From UBA7430 sp002478765 (GTDB lineage Bacteria > Bacteroidota > Bacteroidia > Flavobacteriales > UBA7430), in assembly GCA_943789355.1 (NCBI GenBank), contig CALSTU010000002.1, forward strand, positions 124,001-188,000: a DNA stretch of 64,000 nt. The letters run 5' to 3'. Below the pieces are notes generated by a model. The model was not told the origin of the DNA and ran no database searches. It worked only from the letters and a program-made list of their open reading frames with translations. Position numbers and translations under genes: made by a program. Positions 1 through 9,282 of this stretch are shown in pieces; position 1 is the first letter of the stretch; the number at the start of each line of letters is the position of its first letter.

Positions 1-1369
1 CTATTCAGAAACATACACCCAAAGAGCATACTATTTAGCTTCAGTAGCTGATGATATTTGTATTTACCCTGAAGGAGCGCTAGAATACAATGGACTTAAC
101 AGTTCGACTATTTTCTATACCAATGCACTAAAAAAAATAGGAATAGAACCACAAATCATCAGACACGGTAAATTTAAAAGTGCTGTGGAGCCCTTCATAT
201 TAAATGAAATGAGTGATTCAAATCGAGAACAGGTAACAATATTTGTCAATTCCATTTGGGATGAATTCCAAGAAAATGTAGCTCGAGAAAGAAATATTTC
301 CGTTGAAAAACTCAATGAAATCGCTAACAACTTAATGGTTCGAACTCCAAAAGATGCTCTAGACTTAGGTCTGGTTGATCAGCTGCACTACAAAGACGAA
401 TTACACGAACATTTCACCGATTTGATGGGAAAAGATAACTTTGATGATGTTACGTTCATCAGCCTCAAAAAATACGACAGCGTTCAAAATGAAAATCTAG
501 TAGAAAAATTAAAAAAAGATAAAATCGCGGTCGTTTACGCACAAGGAGAAATTGTTTCAGGCGCAGGAAGTGAAACCACCATAGGTTCTGATCGAATCTC
601 CAAAGCCATCCGTAAAGCCAGAAAAGATGAAAAAGTAAAAGCTATTGTACTTCGTGTAAATTCACCCGGAGGGAGTGCTTTGGCATCTGATGTCATTTGG
701 AGAGAAATGAAATTAGCTCAAAAGAAAAAGCCTGTAGTCGTTTCTATGGGTGATGTAGCTGCTTCTGGAGGCTACTACATTGCATGTGGAGCTGATAAGA
801 TATATGCATCTCCCAATTCAATTACGGGATCTATAGGTGTGTTTGGCATCGTTATGAACGTTGAAGAATTACTTACCGATAAGCTTGGACTTACTTTCGA
901 TCAAGTTAAAACCAACAAATTCTCTGATATGGGCAGTATAAATAGGCCACTGAGCAAAGAAGAATATGACATCATTCATGAAAGTGTTGTTCACATCTAC
1001 GAAGATTTTATCTTAAAAGTTGCTGAGGGGCGTCAAATGAACAAATTGGATGTTGACAACATTGGACAAGGTCGTGTTTGGTCAGGTTCGAGTGCTTTAA
1101 AAACCAATTTAATTGATGAATTTGGGGGCTTAGAGGATGCCATAGAAGAGGCTTCCATTTTGGCGAAAATGGAACATTTCCAAATTTATGAATTGCCCAA
1201 ACAGCAAGATCCTTTTCAAAAACTTTTAAATCAACTAGAGGAGGGCGTAAAAACCTCGTGGATGAAATCACAGCTAGGAAACCAATACAAATATTACAAA
1301 ACACTGGAAGACCTTAAAAGCTTAAAAGGTGTTCAGGCTAGAATGCCTTACCAATTTGTTATTGACTAA
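1..1369 (+). CDS. sppA: signal peptide peptidase SppA, long form (5' end outside window)
   Basis: Membrane-bound serine protease that cuts up leftover signal peptides. The reading frame is open from base 2, so the gene begins before the window; about 455 C-terminal residues are present. The catalytic lysine of the first repeat is seen in FKSAVEPF (Lys codon at 176-178) and the nucleophilic serine of the second repeat in GDVAASGGYY (Ser codon at 764-766), so both members of the Ser/Lys dyad of long (67 kDa-type) SppA are kept. A GTG at 185 could be read as a start but would discard the catalytic lysine, so it is not the start. The next gene follows after 29 nt on the same strand and may be cotranscribed. 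Confidence 0.95.
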   Translation, partial: YSETYTQRAYYLASVADDICIYPEGALEYNGLNSSTIFYTNALKKIGIEPQIIRHGKFKSAVEPFILNEMSDSNREQVTIFVNSIWDEFQENVARERNISVEKLNEIANNLMVRTPKDALDLGLVDQLHYKDELHEHFTDLMGKDNFDDVTFISLKKYDSVQNENLVEKLKKDKIAVVYAQGEIVSGAGSETTIGSDRISKAIRKARKDEKVKAIVLRVNSPGGSALASDVIWREMKLAQKKKPVVVSMGDVAASGGYYIACGADKIYASPNSITGSIGVFGIVMNVEELLTDKLGLTFDQVKTNKFSDMGSINRPLSKEEYDIIHESVVHIYEDFILKVAEGRQMNKLDVDNIGQGRVWSGSSALKTNLIDEFGGLEDAIEEASILAKMEHFQIYELPKQQDPFQKLLNQLEEGVKTSWMKSQLGNQYKYYKTLEDLKSLKGVQARMPYQFVID

Positions 1370-1398
1370 AAATTTCAATTCTATTCAACACCTACAAC

Positions 1399-2598
1399 AT
1401 GATGAGAAAAACAACTTTAATTGCCTTGGTATCATTTTTTTACATGGTGCTACCTGCACAAGATATCATCACCAACAAAAAAGGAAGTGAATATGACTTT
1501 AAGGTTCTGGTGGACCTTGAAGCAACTGAAGTTCAAAGTCAAGGAAGAACGGGTACTTGCTGGAGTTTTTCAGCATTGTCATTCATCGAGTCAGAAATCA
1601 TGCGTTTGGGTGGGGGTAAACACGAATTGTCGGAAATGTTTATTGTACGAAACACCTACTCTGATAAAGCAGAACAATATGTAAGAATGCATGGACATTT
1701 AAATTTTGGTCCTGGTGGAGCATTTCATGATGTGAGTGAAATGATAAAAGAACATGGCATCGTTCCCCTAGAAACATACTCGGGAAACCCCAGCAATGAA
1801 GAAAAATTTAACCACGGTGAAATGGATCATATTCTTTTCGGTATGGTAAAAGCCGTTGTTGATGCTGAACAGAAAACCTTAACCCCTTTGTGGAAAACGG
1901 CTTACGAAGCTGTTTTAGACACGTATTTGGGTGAAATACCTGAGAAATTCACCTATCAGGAAAAAGAATATACACCAAGGTCTTTTGCCAAATCTTTAAA
2001 CTTTAATGCGGATGATTACGTCTTCATCGCCTCCTTCACCCACCACCCTTATTATGAAGAATTTGTTCTTGAAGTCCCGGACAACTGGATGATGAAATCT
2101 GTTTACAATATTCCTATGGAAGAAATGATGGAAGTTATCGACCATGCTTTAATGAATAAATATTCAATTGCTTGGGCTAGTGACGTATCCGAAAAAGGGT
2201 TTTCTTTTAGAGATGGTTTGGCTTTAATCCCTGTGGATGAATCAAAAATTAAAAAATCAGGTAAAGACAATGAAAATTTCTCTGATGCAGGAGCTGAGAA
2301 GAAAAGTACTGTTTTTGATGCCCCTTGCGAAGAGCAAAACATTACTCAGGAAATGCGCCAAATTGCTTTCGACAACTACGAAACTACAGACGACCATGGA
2401 ATGCACGTAACCGGTATTGTAAAAGATCAAGTGGGGAAAAAATATTACATTGTTAAAAACTCTTGGGGACTAAAACACAACGATTGCGATGGATACTTCT
2501 ATGCGTCAGAAGCATATGTAGAATACAAAACCATGGACATCATGCTGCATAAAGATGCACTGCCAAAAAGAATACGCAAGAAATTAAAAATCAAATAA
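1399..2598 (+). CDS. C1-family cysteine peptidase, PepC/bleomycin hydrolase type, exported
   Basis: Papain-like peptidase of the aminopeptidase C group (399 aa). The catalytic triad is visible: Cys54 in GTCWSF, a His near 333 in DDHGMHVTG and Asn354 in VKNSWG. Unlike cytosolic PepC it starts with a hydrophobic signal peptide (residues 1-20, ending LPAQ), so it probably acts in the periplasm on peptides. It lies downstream of sppA, which also deals with peptides in the envelope; a shared role is inference. The start is one of two adjacent ATGs. A strong hairpin terminator follows. Confidence 0.9.
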   Translation: MMRKTTLIALVSFFYMVLPAQDIITNKKGSEYDFKVLVDLEATEVQSQGRTGTCWSFSALSFIESEIMRLGGGKHELSEMFIVRNTYSDKAEQYVRMHGHLNFGPGGAFHDVSEMIKEHGIVPLETYSGNPSNEEKFNHGEMDHILFGMVKAVVDAEQKTLTPLWKTAYEAVLDTYLGEIPEKFTYQEKEYTPRSFAKSLNFNADDYVFIASFTHHPYYEEFVLEVPDNWMMKSVYNIPMEEMMEVIDHALMNKYSIAWASDVSEKGFSFRDGLALIPVDESKIKKSGKDNENFSDAGAEKKSTVFDAPCEEQNITQEMRQIAFDNYETTDDHGMHVTGIVKDQVGKKYYIVKNSWGLKHNDCDGYFYASEAYVEYKTMDIMLHKDALPKRIRKKLKIK

Positions 2599-2610
2599 TC
2601 TTCAGACAAT

Positions 2611-2637
2611 AAAAAACCCCTTCGATAAGGGGTTTTT
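2611..2637. terminator. bidirectional intrinsic terminator
   Basis: Perfect inverted repeat with A-run, CCCCTT, four-base loop CGAT, AAGGGG and T-run. It sits between two convergent genes (cysteine peptidase and ndk), and the A/T tails allow it to work in both directions. Confidence 0.9.
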
Positions 2638-2664
2638 TATTTTCAATATTGTCTCAAAAACTAC

Positions 2665-3084
2665 TTAGTAGTTGTCTCTTCCCGAAAAGTGAAAAGCACC
2701 CTCAATAGCTGCATTATCATCGGAATCAGAACCGTGAACGGCATTAGCAGCAATAGATTCTGCATACATTTTACGGATGGTACCTTCTGCAGCTTCTGCA
2801 GGATTGGTAGCACCAATCAACGTACGGAAATCCTCAACCGCATTGTCTTTTTCTAGAATTGCTGATACAATAGGACCTGAAGTCATGTATTCAACCAATT
2901 CACCAAAAAATGGTCTCTCAGAATGAATCGCGTAAAACGCCTCAGCGTCTAACTTTGATAGTTGAGTCATTTTCATTGCTACAATTCTAAATCCTGCAGC
3001 ATTGATTTTCTCTAAAATAGCACCGATGTGTCCGTTCTCGACTGCATCAGGCTTTAGCATAGTAAATGTTCGGTTCGTTGCCAT
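2665..3084 (-). CDS. ndk: nucleoside diphosphate kinase
   Basis: Transfers the gamma-phosphate between NTPs and NDPs through a phosphohistidine. The 139-residue length is the family norm. The active-site His117 lies in AVHGSDS, and the N-terminal FTMLKPDAV strand is typical. The frame stays open for 44 codons further upstream, but that extension has no family similarity and would overlap the nrnA start region, so the ATG of MATNRTF is chosen. It is transcribed divergently from nrnA, with only 64 nt between the two starts. Confidence 0.97.
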   Translation of the reverse strand: MATNRTFTMLKPDAVENGHIGAILEKINAAGFRIVAMKMTQLSKLDAEAFYAIHSERPFFGELVEYMTSGPIVSAILEKDNAVEDFRTLIGATNPAEAAEGTIRKMYAESIAANAVHGSDSDDNAAIEGAFHFSGRDNY

Positions 3085-3134
3085 TGTTTCGTTTTTATTC
3101 GCGGCGAAATTAATTAAAATCTTTGAGAAATCAC

Positions 3135-3142
3135 TAATTTTG
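3135..3142 (+). promoter_or_regulatory. TAnnTTTG -7 box for nrnA
   Basis: TAATTTTG matches the Bacteroidota -7 consensus TAnnTTTG exactly. Only 6 nt separate it from the nrnA ATG, so transcription would begin at or next to the start codon. No clear -33 TTTG is present at normal spacing. Confidence 0.5.
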
Positions 3143-3148
3143 GCAACT

Positions 3149-4168
3149 ATGAAAAAACAGATCTTCGAATCCATACATAACGAACTCAAAAAGAAACCAA
3201 ATATTTTAATCACCACACATCGAAGTCCTGATGGTGATGCTATGGGTTCTTCTTTAGCTTTGTATCAAGTCCTTAAAGCTCAAGGCTACAAAGTCTCTCT
3301 TGTTGTACCCAACAGTTACCCAAAGTTTTTACATTGGCTACCCAACAACAATGATGTTCTAGAATTTGAGGGTAATGAAGAGCGAGCGAACACATTGATT
3401 GATACTTCATCAATGATATTCTGCCTAGACTTCAATGATTTGCAAAGAACGGACATGATGTGTGAATCCTTACAACGTTCTAAGGCAACATTCGTAATGA
3501 TTGATCATCATCAAGATCCAAGTGACTTTGCAGATATCATGTTTTCGGTACCGGGTATATCTTCTACAGCACAATTGATTTATGAATTTATTGAGGAAAT
3601 GGGTTGGAACAACTTGATGACTGTAGGTATTGCTCAGTGTATTTATACTGGATTAGTTACAGATACGGGATCATTCCGTTTTTCGTCTGTAGATGCCAGA
3701 ACACATGAAATAACAGCGAAACTTATAGAACTCGGACTTGAACAAGCCAACATCCACCAAAAGCTTTTCGATAACAATAAAGAAAGTAGACTGAAATTGT
3801 TAGGATATTGTTTGAGTGAAAAACTCGAAGTATTGTCTGAATATCAAACTGCAGTGATGAGTCTGAGTCAAAAGGAATTGGACCAATTCAACTTTATAAA
3901 AGGAGATACAGAAGGATTTGTTAATTATGCTTTATCCATTGATGGTGTCATTTTCACAGCCTTTTTTGTTCAAAATGAAAACAAAGTGAAAATATCCTTC
4001 CGAAGTGTAAATAATTTTCGTGCCAACCTTCTGTCCAAAAAACACTTTAATGGAGGCGGTCACATCAATGCAGCTGGAGGTGTTCATATGGGAACATTGG
4101 ATGAAGCTATCGATAAGTTCAAAGCAATTTTGCCAGACTACAAAGTTGAACTTACAGGGAATAAATAA
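3149..4168 (+). CDS. nrnA: DHH-family oligoribonuclease / pAp phosphatase (NrnA-like)
   Basis: Bifunctional phosphoesterase that degrades nano-RNAs and hydrolyses pAp to AMP. The 339-residue protein shows the DHH motifs: SPDGDAMGS near residue 27, a DFND motif, the MIDHHQDP signature, and the C-terminal DHHA1 glycine-rich segment FNGGGHINAAGG. The ATG of MKKQIFES is chosen because it begins the family-like region; upstream ATG/ATT codons in the same frame would run into ndk. It is divergent from ndk and is followed after 39 nt by the dual immunophilin gene. Substrate preference cannot be told from sequence. Confidence 0.9.
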   Translation: MKKQIFESIHNELKKKPNILITTHRSPDGDAMGSSLALYQVLKAQGYKVSLVVPNSYPKFLHWLPNNNDVLEFEGNEERANTLIDTSSMIFCLDFNDLQRTDMMCESLQRSKATFVMIDHHQDPSDFADIMFSVPGISSTAQLIYEFIEEMGWNNLMTVGIAQCIYTGLVTDTGSFRFSSVDARTHEITAKLIELGLEQANIHQKLFDNNKESRLKLLGYCLSEKLEVLSEYQTAVMSLSQKELDQFNFIKGDTEGFVNYALSIDGVIFTAFFVQNENKVKISFRSVNNFRANLLSKKHFNGGGHINAAGGVHMGTLDEAIDKFKAILPDYKVELTGNK

Positions 4169-4207
4169 ACCATATCGTACGCCAAAGAATTAAAGTATAT
4201 TCGCTAC

Positions 4208-5308
4208 ATGAAACAAAACGAAAAAATGAAAAAAATGAAAAAAATAATTTTCGCTTGCGGACTATTAATTGGGTTAGGAGCACAATCTTGTACGTCTGAA
4301 ACAGATCAGCCTAAAGTCAACAATGATACAGAAGCTTCTGCTGAAATACTGAACCCTAAAACCACAGAGGATCAAGGCTTATTTGCACAAATAAATACAA
4401 ATAAGGGTACCATCAATTTGGTTCTCGAATTCCAAAGAGCACCCTTAACGGTAGCCAACTTTGTTTCTTTGGCGGAAGGGACAATGGAGAATGATGAAAA
4501 AAATATTGGAACACCCTATTACGATGGTTTAATCTTTCATAGAGTCATCAAAGACTTTATGATTCAAGGAGGGTGCCCGCAAGGAACTGGTACAGGGGAT
4601 CCAGGGTATAAATTTGTAGATGAATTTCACCCTGACTTAAGCCATTCGGAATCAGGTATTTTATCCATGGCAAACTCAGGACCAGGAACAAATGGCTCGC
4701 AATTTTTCATAACACACAAGGAAACACCTTGGTTGGACGGAAAACATACCGTCTTTGGTCACGTCATTGACACTGTATCGCAATCTATCGTTGATGAGAT
4801 TCAAAAAGATGATGCTATTACTTCTGTTAGAATTCTCAGAACAGGTGAGTTGGCGAAAAAATTTGATGCTCAAAAAGTATTTGTAAAAGAGAAAGCAAGG
4901 TTAGATCGTATCGCTAAAGAAAAAGAAGCTGAAGAAAAAGCAAGAATTGAAGAACTTACCTCCAAAGCTATAAAAACGGAAAGCGGGCTAATGTACATCA
5001 TAAATCAAGAAGGGCAAGGAGAACGTCCCAAAACAGGTGAAACTGTAAAAGTTCATTATACGGGAACTCTGATTGATGGAACTGAATTTGATTCATCCGT
5101 AAGAAGAGGGGTTCCTATTGAATTCCCTTTAGGAGTCGGCAGAGTTATAAAAGGTTGGGATGAAGGAATTTCACTTTTATCCTCTGGTGGGAAAGCCACC
5201 TTAATCATCCCTCCCCATTTAGCCTATGGTCAACAAGGTGCTGGAGGAGTTATCCCTCCGAATGCAACCCTGGAATTTGAAGTAGAATTGATTGAAATCG
5301 TTAAATAA
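4208..5308 (+). CDS. lipoprotein dual-family prolyl isomerase (cyclophilin + FKBP)
   Basis: A 366-aa fusion of two unrelated prolyl isomerase folds. A lipoprotein signal (lipobox GAQSC, Cys28) is followed by a cyclophilin domain (about 58-205) with FHRVIKDFMIQGG and PWLDGKHTVFG, so the catalytic Arg, Phe, Gln and the cyclosporin-contacting Trp and His equivalents are present. A charged helix (about 220-255) links to an FKBP domain (about 258-366) with VHYTGTL, FDSSV, VIKGWDEG and GGVIPPNATLEFEVEL. The protein is probably envelope-anchored and helps fold exported proteins. The next gene is a soluble paralogue only 12 nt downstream. Dual-family immunophilins of this order are known from flavobacteria. 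Confidence 0.93.
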   Translation: MKQNEKMKKMKKIIFACGLLIGLGAQSCTSETDQPKVNNDTEASAEILNPKTTEDQGLFAQINTNKGTINLVLEFQRAPLTVANFVSLAEGTMENDEKNIGTPYYDGLIFHRVIKDFMIQGGCPQGTGTGDPGYKFVDEFHPDLSHSESGILSMANSGPGTNGSQFFITHKETPWLDGKHTVFGHVIDTVSQSIVDEIQKDDAITSVRILRTGELAKKFDAQKVFVKEKARLDRIAKEKEAEEKARIEELTSKAIKTESGLMYIINQEGQGERPKTGETVKVHYTGTLIDGTEFDSSVRRGVPIEFPLGVGRVIKGWDEGISLLSSGGKATLIIPPHLAYGQQGAGGVIPPNATLEFEVELIEIVK

Positions 5309-5320
5309 AAAAGAAAAAAA

Positions 5321-6265
5321 ATGAAAGACGGATTATACGCCGAAATTCAAACCAACAAAGGAAATATTCTTTTGTCTTTAGAATTCGAAAAGTGTCCTAT
5401 GACTGTTGCTAATTTTGTGGGCTTAGCTGAAGGAAATATTCCAAACAAAGAAAAAGAGGAAGGCATTCCTTACTACGATGGACTTAAATTTCATCGAGTA
5501 ATTGACAATTTTATGGTGCAAGGTGGCTGTCCAAAAGGCTCAGGTGTTGGTGGTCCTGGATACAATTTTCCAGACGAATTTCATCCTGAATTGAAACATG
5601 AAGGACCTGGAATATTATCCATGGCCAATGCAGGAGCAGGAACTAATGGGTCTCAATTTTTCATTACCCATGTCGCTACAGATTGGTTAGACAACAAGCA
5701 CACCGTCTTTGGTAAAGTCCTGGAAGGTATGGATATCGTAAACGCAATCGTTCAAGATGATATACTTGAAAAAGTAAACATCAAAAGAATTGGAAATGCT
5801 GCCAGTGCGTTTGATGCATCAACAATCTTCGCCAACGAAGTAAAAAACTTCGAAGGGAATTTAAAAGAAAAAGAGAAAAGTGCTTCGCTAGCGCTTAAGA
5901 AAGAACTCGATGATAAGTATCCAAATGCTCGAACTACAGCATCTGGATTAATCATCGCAAATGAAGTGGAAGGTACTGGTATGGAAGCAATTGTAGGAAA
6001 AACAGTTTCGGTACACTATACAGGTAGACTTATGGACGGCACTGTATTTGACTCCTCCATTGAACGTGGAGATCCTATTGACTTTCCCTTAGGAGCTGGT
6101 AGAGTCATCAAAGGATGGGATGAAGGTATAGCTGAACTCAAAGTAGGTGGTAAAGCAACTTTTATCATTCCTTTTCACTTAGCTTATGGAGAAAGAGGTT
6201 ACCCACCCGTTATCCCCGCTAAAGCTACCTTAGAGTTTGATGTAGAATTAGTTGATGTAAAATAA
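5321..6265 (+). CDS. cytosolic dual-family prolyl isomerase (cyclophilin + FKBP)
   Basis: Paralogue of the preceding gene (314 aa) with the same domain order: cyclophilin (about 1-165; FHRVIDNFMVQGG, DWLDNKHTVFG), a lysine/glutamate-rich helical linker (about 175-205) and FKBP (about 210-314; VHYTGRL, FDSSIERG, VIKGWDEG, PPVIPAKATLEFDVEL). It has no signal peptide or lipobox, so it should stay in the cytoplasm. The active-site motifs of both domains are intact. It is 12 nt downstream of the lipoprotein version and is followed by a terminator, so the two form a bicistronic unit that arose by tandem duplication. Confidence 0.93.
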   Translation: MKDGLYAEIQTNKGNILLSLEFEKCPMTVANFVGLAEGNIPNKEKEEGIPYYDGLKFHRVIDNFMVQGGCPKGSGVGGPGYNFPDEFHPELKHEGPGILSMANAGAGTNGSQFFITHVATDWLDNKHTVFGKVLEGMDIVNAIVQDDILEKVNIKRIGNAASAFDASTIFANEVKNFEGNLKEKEKSASLALKKELDDKYPNARTTASGLIIANEVEGTGMEAIVGKTVSVHYTGRLMDGTVFDSSIERGDPIDFPLGAGRVIKGWDEGIAELKVGGKATFIIPFHLAYGERGYPPVIPAKATLEFDVELVDVK

Positions 6266-6284
6266 TTCAAGATTTACACCCCAT

Positions 6285-6311
6285 AAAACCCCACATGAAT
6301 GTGGGGTTTTT
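6285..6311 (+). terminator. intrinsic terminator after the immunophilin pair
   Basis: Inverted repeat AAAACCCCACAT / ATGTGGGGTTTT with a two-base centre, followed by more T. It closes the two-gene prolyl isomerase operon. Confidence 0.88.
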
Positions 6312-6363
6312 CATTAAACACAATTTGCATATATTTACGCTTTGATCGTGAAAAAGAACTACA

Positions 6364-7683
6364 ATGACTAGATATTTACTTTTAATAGCTTCGGCGCTAT
6401 TACTCAACACGAATTCATCTTTTGCTCAAAAGAATGTGAGAGCTCAAGAATCTTCAAATTTGATTTCGGGCCCTATGCTATCGTACATAGACAACTACCA
6501 TGCACAAATGTGGATGCTGGTCTCTAAAGAAACGAAAGAGATCATTATCAAATTAGAGAACTTTGACGAAAACAGAAGTCAAGAATTGGTTTACGACATC
6601 ACGGATCCAAAAAGCTACAACAACTCTGCTTGGTATGACTTTCACATTTCAGATTACAACAATGGTACTGAAATCCCTGTGGTATTAACTCTTGAAGAGC
6701 TCATTCCAGACACTGAATATCACGTAGAAGTATATCTAGATTCTGTTTTGGTCGAAGAAGACATGGATATTTATACCCCCCGTAATTACCTAGCGGACAC
6801 CTACTTTCTTTTAGGACACGGTTTAAATATCTCTGACAAAAATGATGGTGGAGATAAAATCCTCAACACCATGTCTAATATTGAATCCGACTTCATGGTT
6901 TGGATGGGTAACAATATTTATCTAGACCGTCAAGATGGAAATTCTTTTAAAAATATTCTTGAAAAGTATAAAAGCATTAGAAAACGAGAAAACGTAAACA
7001 ACTTTTTGAAATTAACACCTCAAATTGCTACTTGGAATAAAATGGATTTTGGCGTAGAAACCTCAGACACGCGCTTTGCTCTGAAAGACTCTTCATTAAT
7101 GGCTTTCAATATGTTTTGGCCAAATGCACCCAAGAAAATCTATAATTACACATTTAGAGAATATGGTGTTTACAAGCGCTTTGATTACGAAGACATTGAA
7201 ATTTTCATGTTAGACAATCGAATGTTCAAAACCTCATTAGACGATCCCAACCCAGAAATGCTTGGAGCAGACCAAATGACCCGGTTTATCAATGAAATTA
7301 CAGCATCTAACGCTACATTTAAATTCATCGTTACCGGAAATAGTATTTTATCAGACGGAATCGATACTGAGCCTTTCAGTGCATACGCTAAAGAATATGA
7401 TGAATTGATGCATCGATTGCACCTTTCTAGAATCGATGGTGTCGTATTTGTAACAGGAGACACAGATCAAGCAGAATTGCTTTCTTCAAACAGAGAAAAT
7501 GCCTATCCTCTTTATGAAATGCAATTTCCAGGACTAAGTGCTGACGGAAAATTTGGAGGAAACTTTGCTCGTATTAAAGTTGAAGGTGATTACAGAAAAC
7601 GAATTTGTACACTAGAAGTATACAACGAGTTAGGTGAAGAGGTCTTTGAGAAGAAAATTCACCAAACAGAAGTATCCTACTAA
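6364..7683 (+). CDS. exported PhoD-like protein with degenerate active site
   Basis: The 439-aa protein has a signal peptide (about 1-21, ending SFAQ), an N-terminal beta-sandwich (about 35-140) and a PhoD-type phosphoesterase fold. The family framework is recognisable (GPMLSY, VWMGNNIYLD, IATWNKMDFG, IFMLDNRMFKT, FVTGDTDQAEL), but the expected metal ligands are replaced: GDN has become GNN, WDDHD has become WNKMD, and GDRHH has become GDTDQ. It is therefore probably not an active alkaline phosphatase or phosphodiesterase; a binding role is inference. It follows a terminator and runs convergently into prfC with only 9 nt between the stops. Confidence 0.75.
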   Translation: MTRYLLLIASALLLNTNSSFAQKNVRAQESSNLISGPMLSYIDNYHAQMWMLVSKETKEIIIKLENFDENRSQELVYDITDPKSYNNSAWYDFHISDYNNGTEIPVVLTLEELIPDTEYHVEVYLDSVLVEEDMDIYTPRNYLADTYFLLGHGLNISDKNDGGDKILNTMSNIESDFMVWMGNNIYLDRQDGNSFKNILEKYKSIRKRENVNNFLKLTPQIATWNKMDFGVETSDTRFALKDSSLMAFNMFWPNAPKKIYNYTFREYGVYKRFDYEDIEIFMLDNRMFKTSLDDPNPEMLGADQMTRFINEITASNATFKFIVTGNSILSDGIDTEPFSAYAKEYDELMHRLHLSRIDGVVFVTGDTDQAELLSSNRENAYPLYEMQFPGLSADGKFGGNFARIKVEGDYRKRICTLEVYNELGEEVFEKKIHQTEVSY

Positions 7684-7692
7684 ATTAAAATT

Positions 7693-9282
7693 TTATTGAT
7701 CCTCAAACTCTGAGGTAAAATGAAATTTCACTCGTGGAAATTTTTGCTCAGCCATCTGAATGGTGAAAGCGGAATCGGCTAAAAACACATCCCTGCCAAA
7801 TTTATCCATTGCCATGGATCTGTATTTTACTTTCTTAAACTCCTCAAGTTGAACAGGGTCACTACAGGAAATCCAGCAAGCCTTATATACATTATGATTT
7901 TCATAAGTACATGACGCTCCGTATTCGTGTTTCAAACGATATTGGATTACTTCAAATTGAAGGGCTCCTACAGTACCAATTAACTTTCGTCCTGAAGTCT
8001 TCATAACAAACAACTGAGCGACACCTTCATCCATCAACTGATCAACACCCTTAGCCAATTGTTTCGACTTCATAGGGTCAGCATTGTTTACGTAACGAAA
8101 CATCTCAGGAGAAAAGCTAGGTATTCCCTTATAATGTATGATTTCTCCTTCTGTAAGCGTATCGCCAATTTTAAAATTACCCGTATCATGAAGACCTACA
8201 ATATCTCCAGGGAAAGCTTCTTCAACAATGGATTTTTTTTCGGCCATAAAAGCCGTTGGACTAGAGAATTTAATATTGCGGTCTAACCGGATGTGTTTGT
8301 AATTGGTATTTCTCTGAAACTTTCCAGAAACAATTTTCACAAAAGCCAAACGATCTCTATGTTTAGGATCCATATTGGCATGGATCTTAAAAATAAATCC
8401 TGTAAACTTTTCCTCATAGGGATCAACAACGCGCTCTTCAGACTCTTTAGAAAGTGGAGACGGAGCAATATCTAAGAAACAATGCAAAAGTTCTTGGACA
8501 CCAAAAGTATTGATTGCAGAACCAAAAAAAACAGGAGAGATGTCCCCCTCAAGATATACTGACCTATCGAATACAGGATAAACAGACTCAACAAGCTCCA
8601 CCTCTTCTCGAAGCATTTCAGCATCTTCTTCACCGATTTGATGATCAAGTTCAGGGTCTGTAATATCGGAAATTGCAACCGTCTCAGAAACGCGTTCCGT
8701 TGAATTGGGCGTATACAAAATAAGGCTCTTATCGTATAAATTGTATACACCTTTTAAATCAGGTCCCATCCCAATAGGCCAAGTTAAGGGTCGAACTTTT
8801 ATACCCAACTTACCTTCTATTTCATCTAAAAGATCAAAAGCATCTTTACCGAAACGATCTAGCTTGTTTATGAACACAATGATCGGTGTTTTCCGCATAC
8901 GACAAACTTTCACAAGTTTTTCTGTTTGTGGCTCTACCCCTTTCGCAACGTCAATAACAACAATAACAGAATCTGCAGCAGTTAAAGTTCTGAAAGTATC
9001 TTCGGCAAAATCTTGGTGACCGGGAGTATCTAGAATGTTTATTTTTTTTCCCAGATACTCAAATCCCATAACCGAAGTTGCAACTGAGATACCTCTTTGA
9101 CGTTCAATTTCCATGAAGTCTGAAGTCGCGGTTTTCTTAATTTTATTGGATTTAACAGCACCTGCTACATTGATCGCTCCTCCGTACAGAAGCAACTTTT
9201 CTGTCAGTGTCGTTTTACCCGCATCTGGGTGTGATATAATGGCAAAGGTTCTCCTTCGCCCAATTTCTTCCTCAAACTTCAT
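7693..9282 (-). CDS. prfC: peptide chain release factor 3
   Basis: Translational GTPase that recycles RF1/RF2 from the ribosome after termination. The 529 residues show G1 HPDAGKTT (about 18-25), G3 DTPGHQDF and G4 NKLD, and the RF3-type C-terminal domains that distinguish it from EF-G. The ATG (MKFEEEIG) shares one base with the stop of the upstream S4 gene (TGATG), which points to translational coupling; a TTG two codons earlier is less likely. The partner S4 protein may also bind RNA or ribosomes. Confidence 0.96.
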   Translation of the reverse strand: MKFEEEIGRRRTFAIISHPDAGKTTLTEKLLLYGGAINVAGAVKSNKIKKTATSDFMEIERQRGISVATSVMGFEYLGKKINILDTPGHQDFAEDTFRTLTAADSVIVVIDVAKGVEPQTEKLVKVCRMRKTPIIVFINKLDRFGKDAFDLLDEIEGKLGIKVRPLTWPIGMGPDLKGVYNLYDKSLILYTPNSTERVSETVAISDITDPELDHQIGEEDAEMLREEVELVESVYPVFDRSVYLEGDISPVFFGSAINTFGVQELLHCFLDIAPSPLSKESEERVVDPYEEKFTGFIFKIHANMDPKHRDRLAFVKIVSGKFQRNTNYKHIRLDRNIKFSSPTAFMAEKKSIVEEAFPGDIVGLHDTGNFKIGDTLTEGEIIHYKGIPSFSPEMFRYVNNADPMKSKQLAKGVDQLMDEGVAQLFVMKTSGRKLIGTVGALQFEVIQYRLKHEYGASCTYENHNVYKACWISCSDPVQLEEFKKVKYRSMAMDKFGRDVFLADSAFTIQMAEQKFPRVKFHFTSEFEDQ

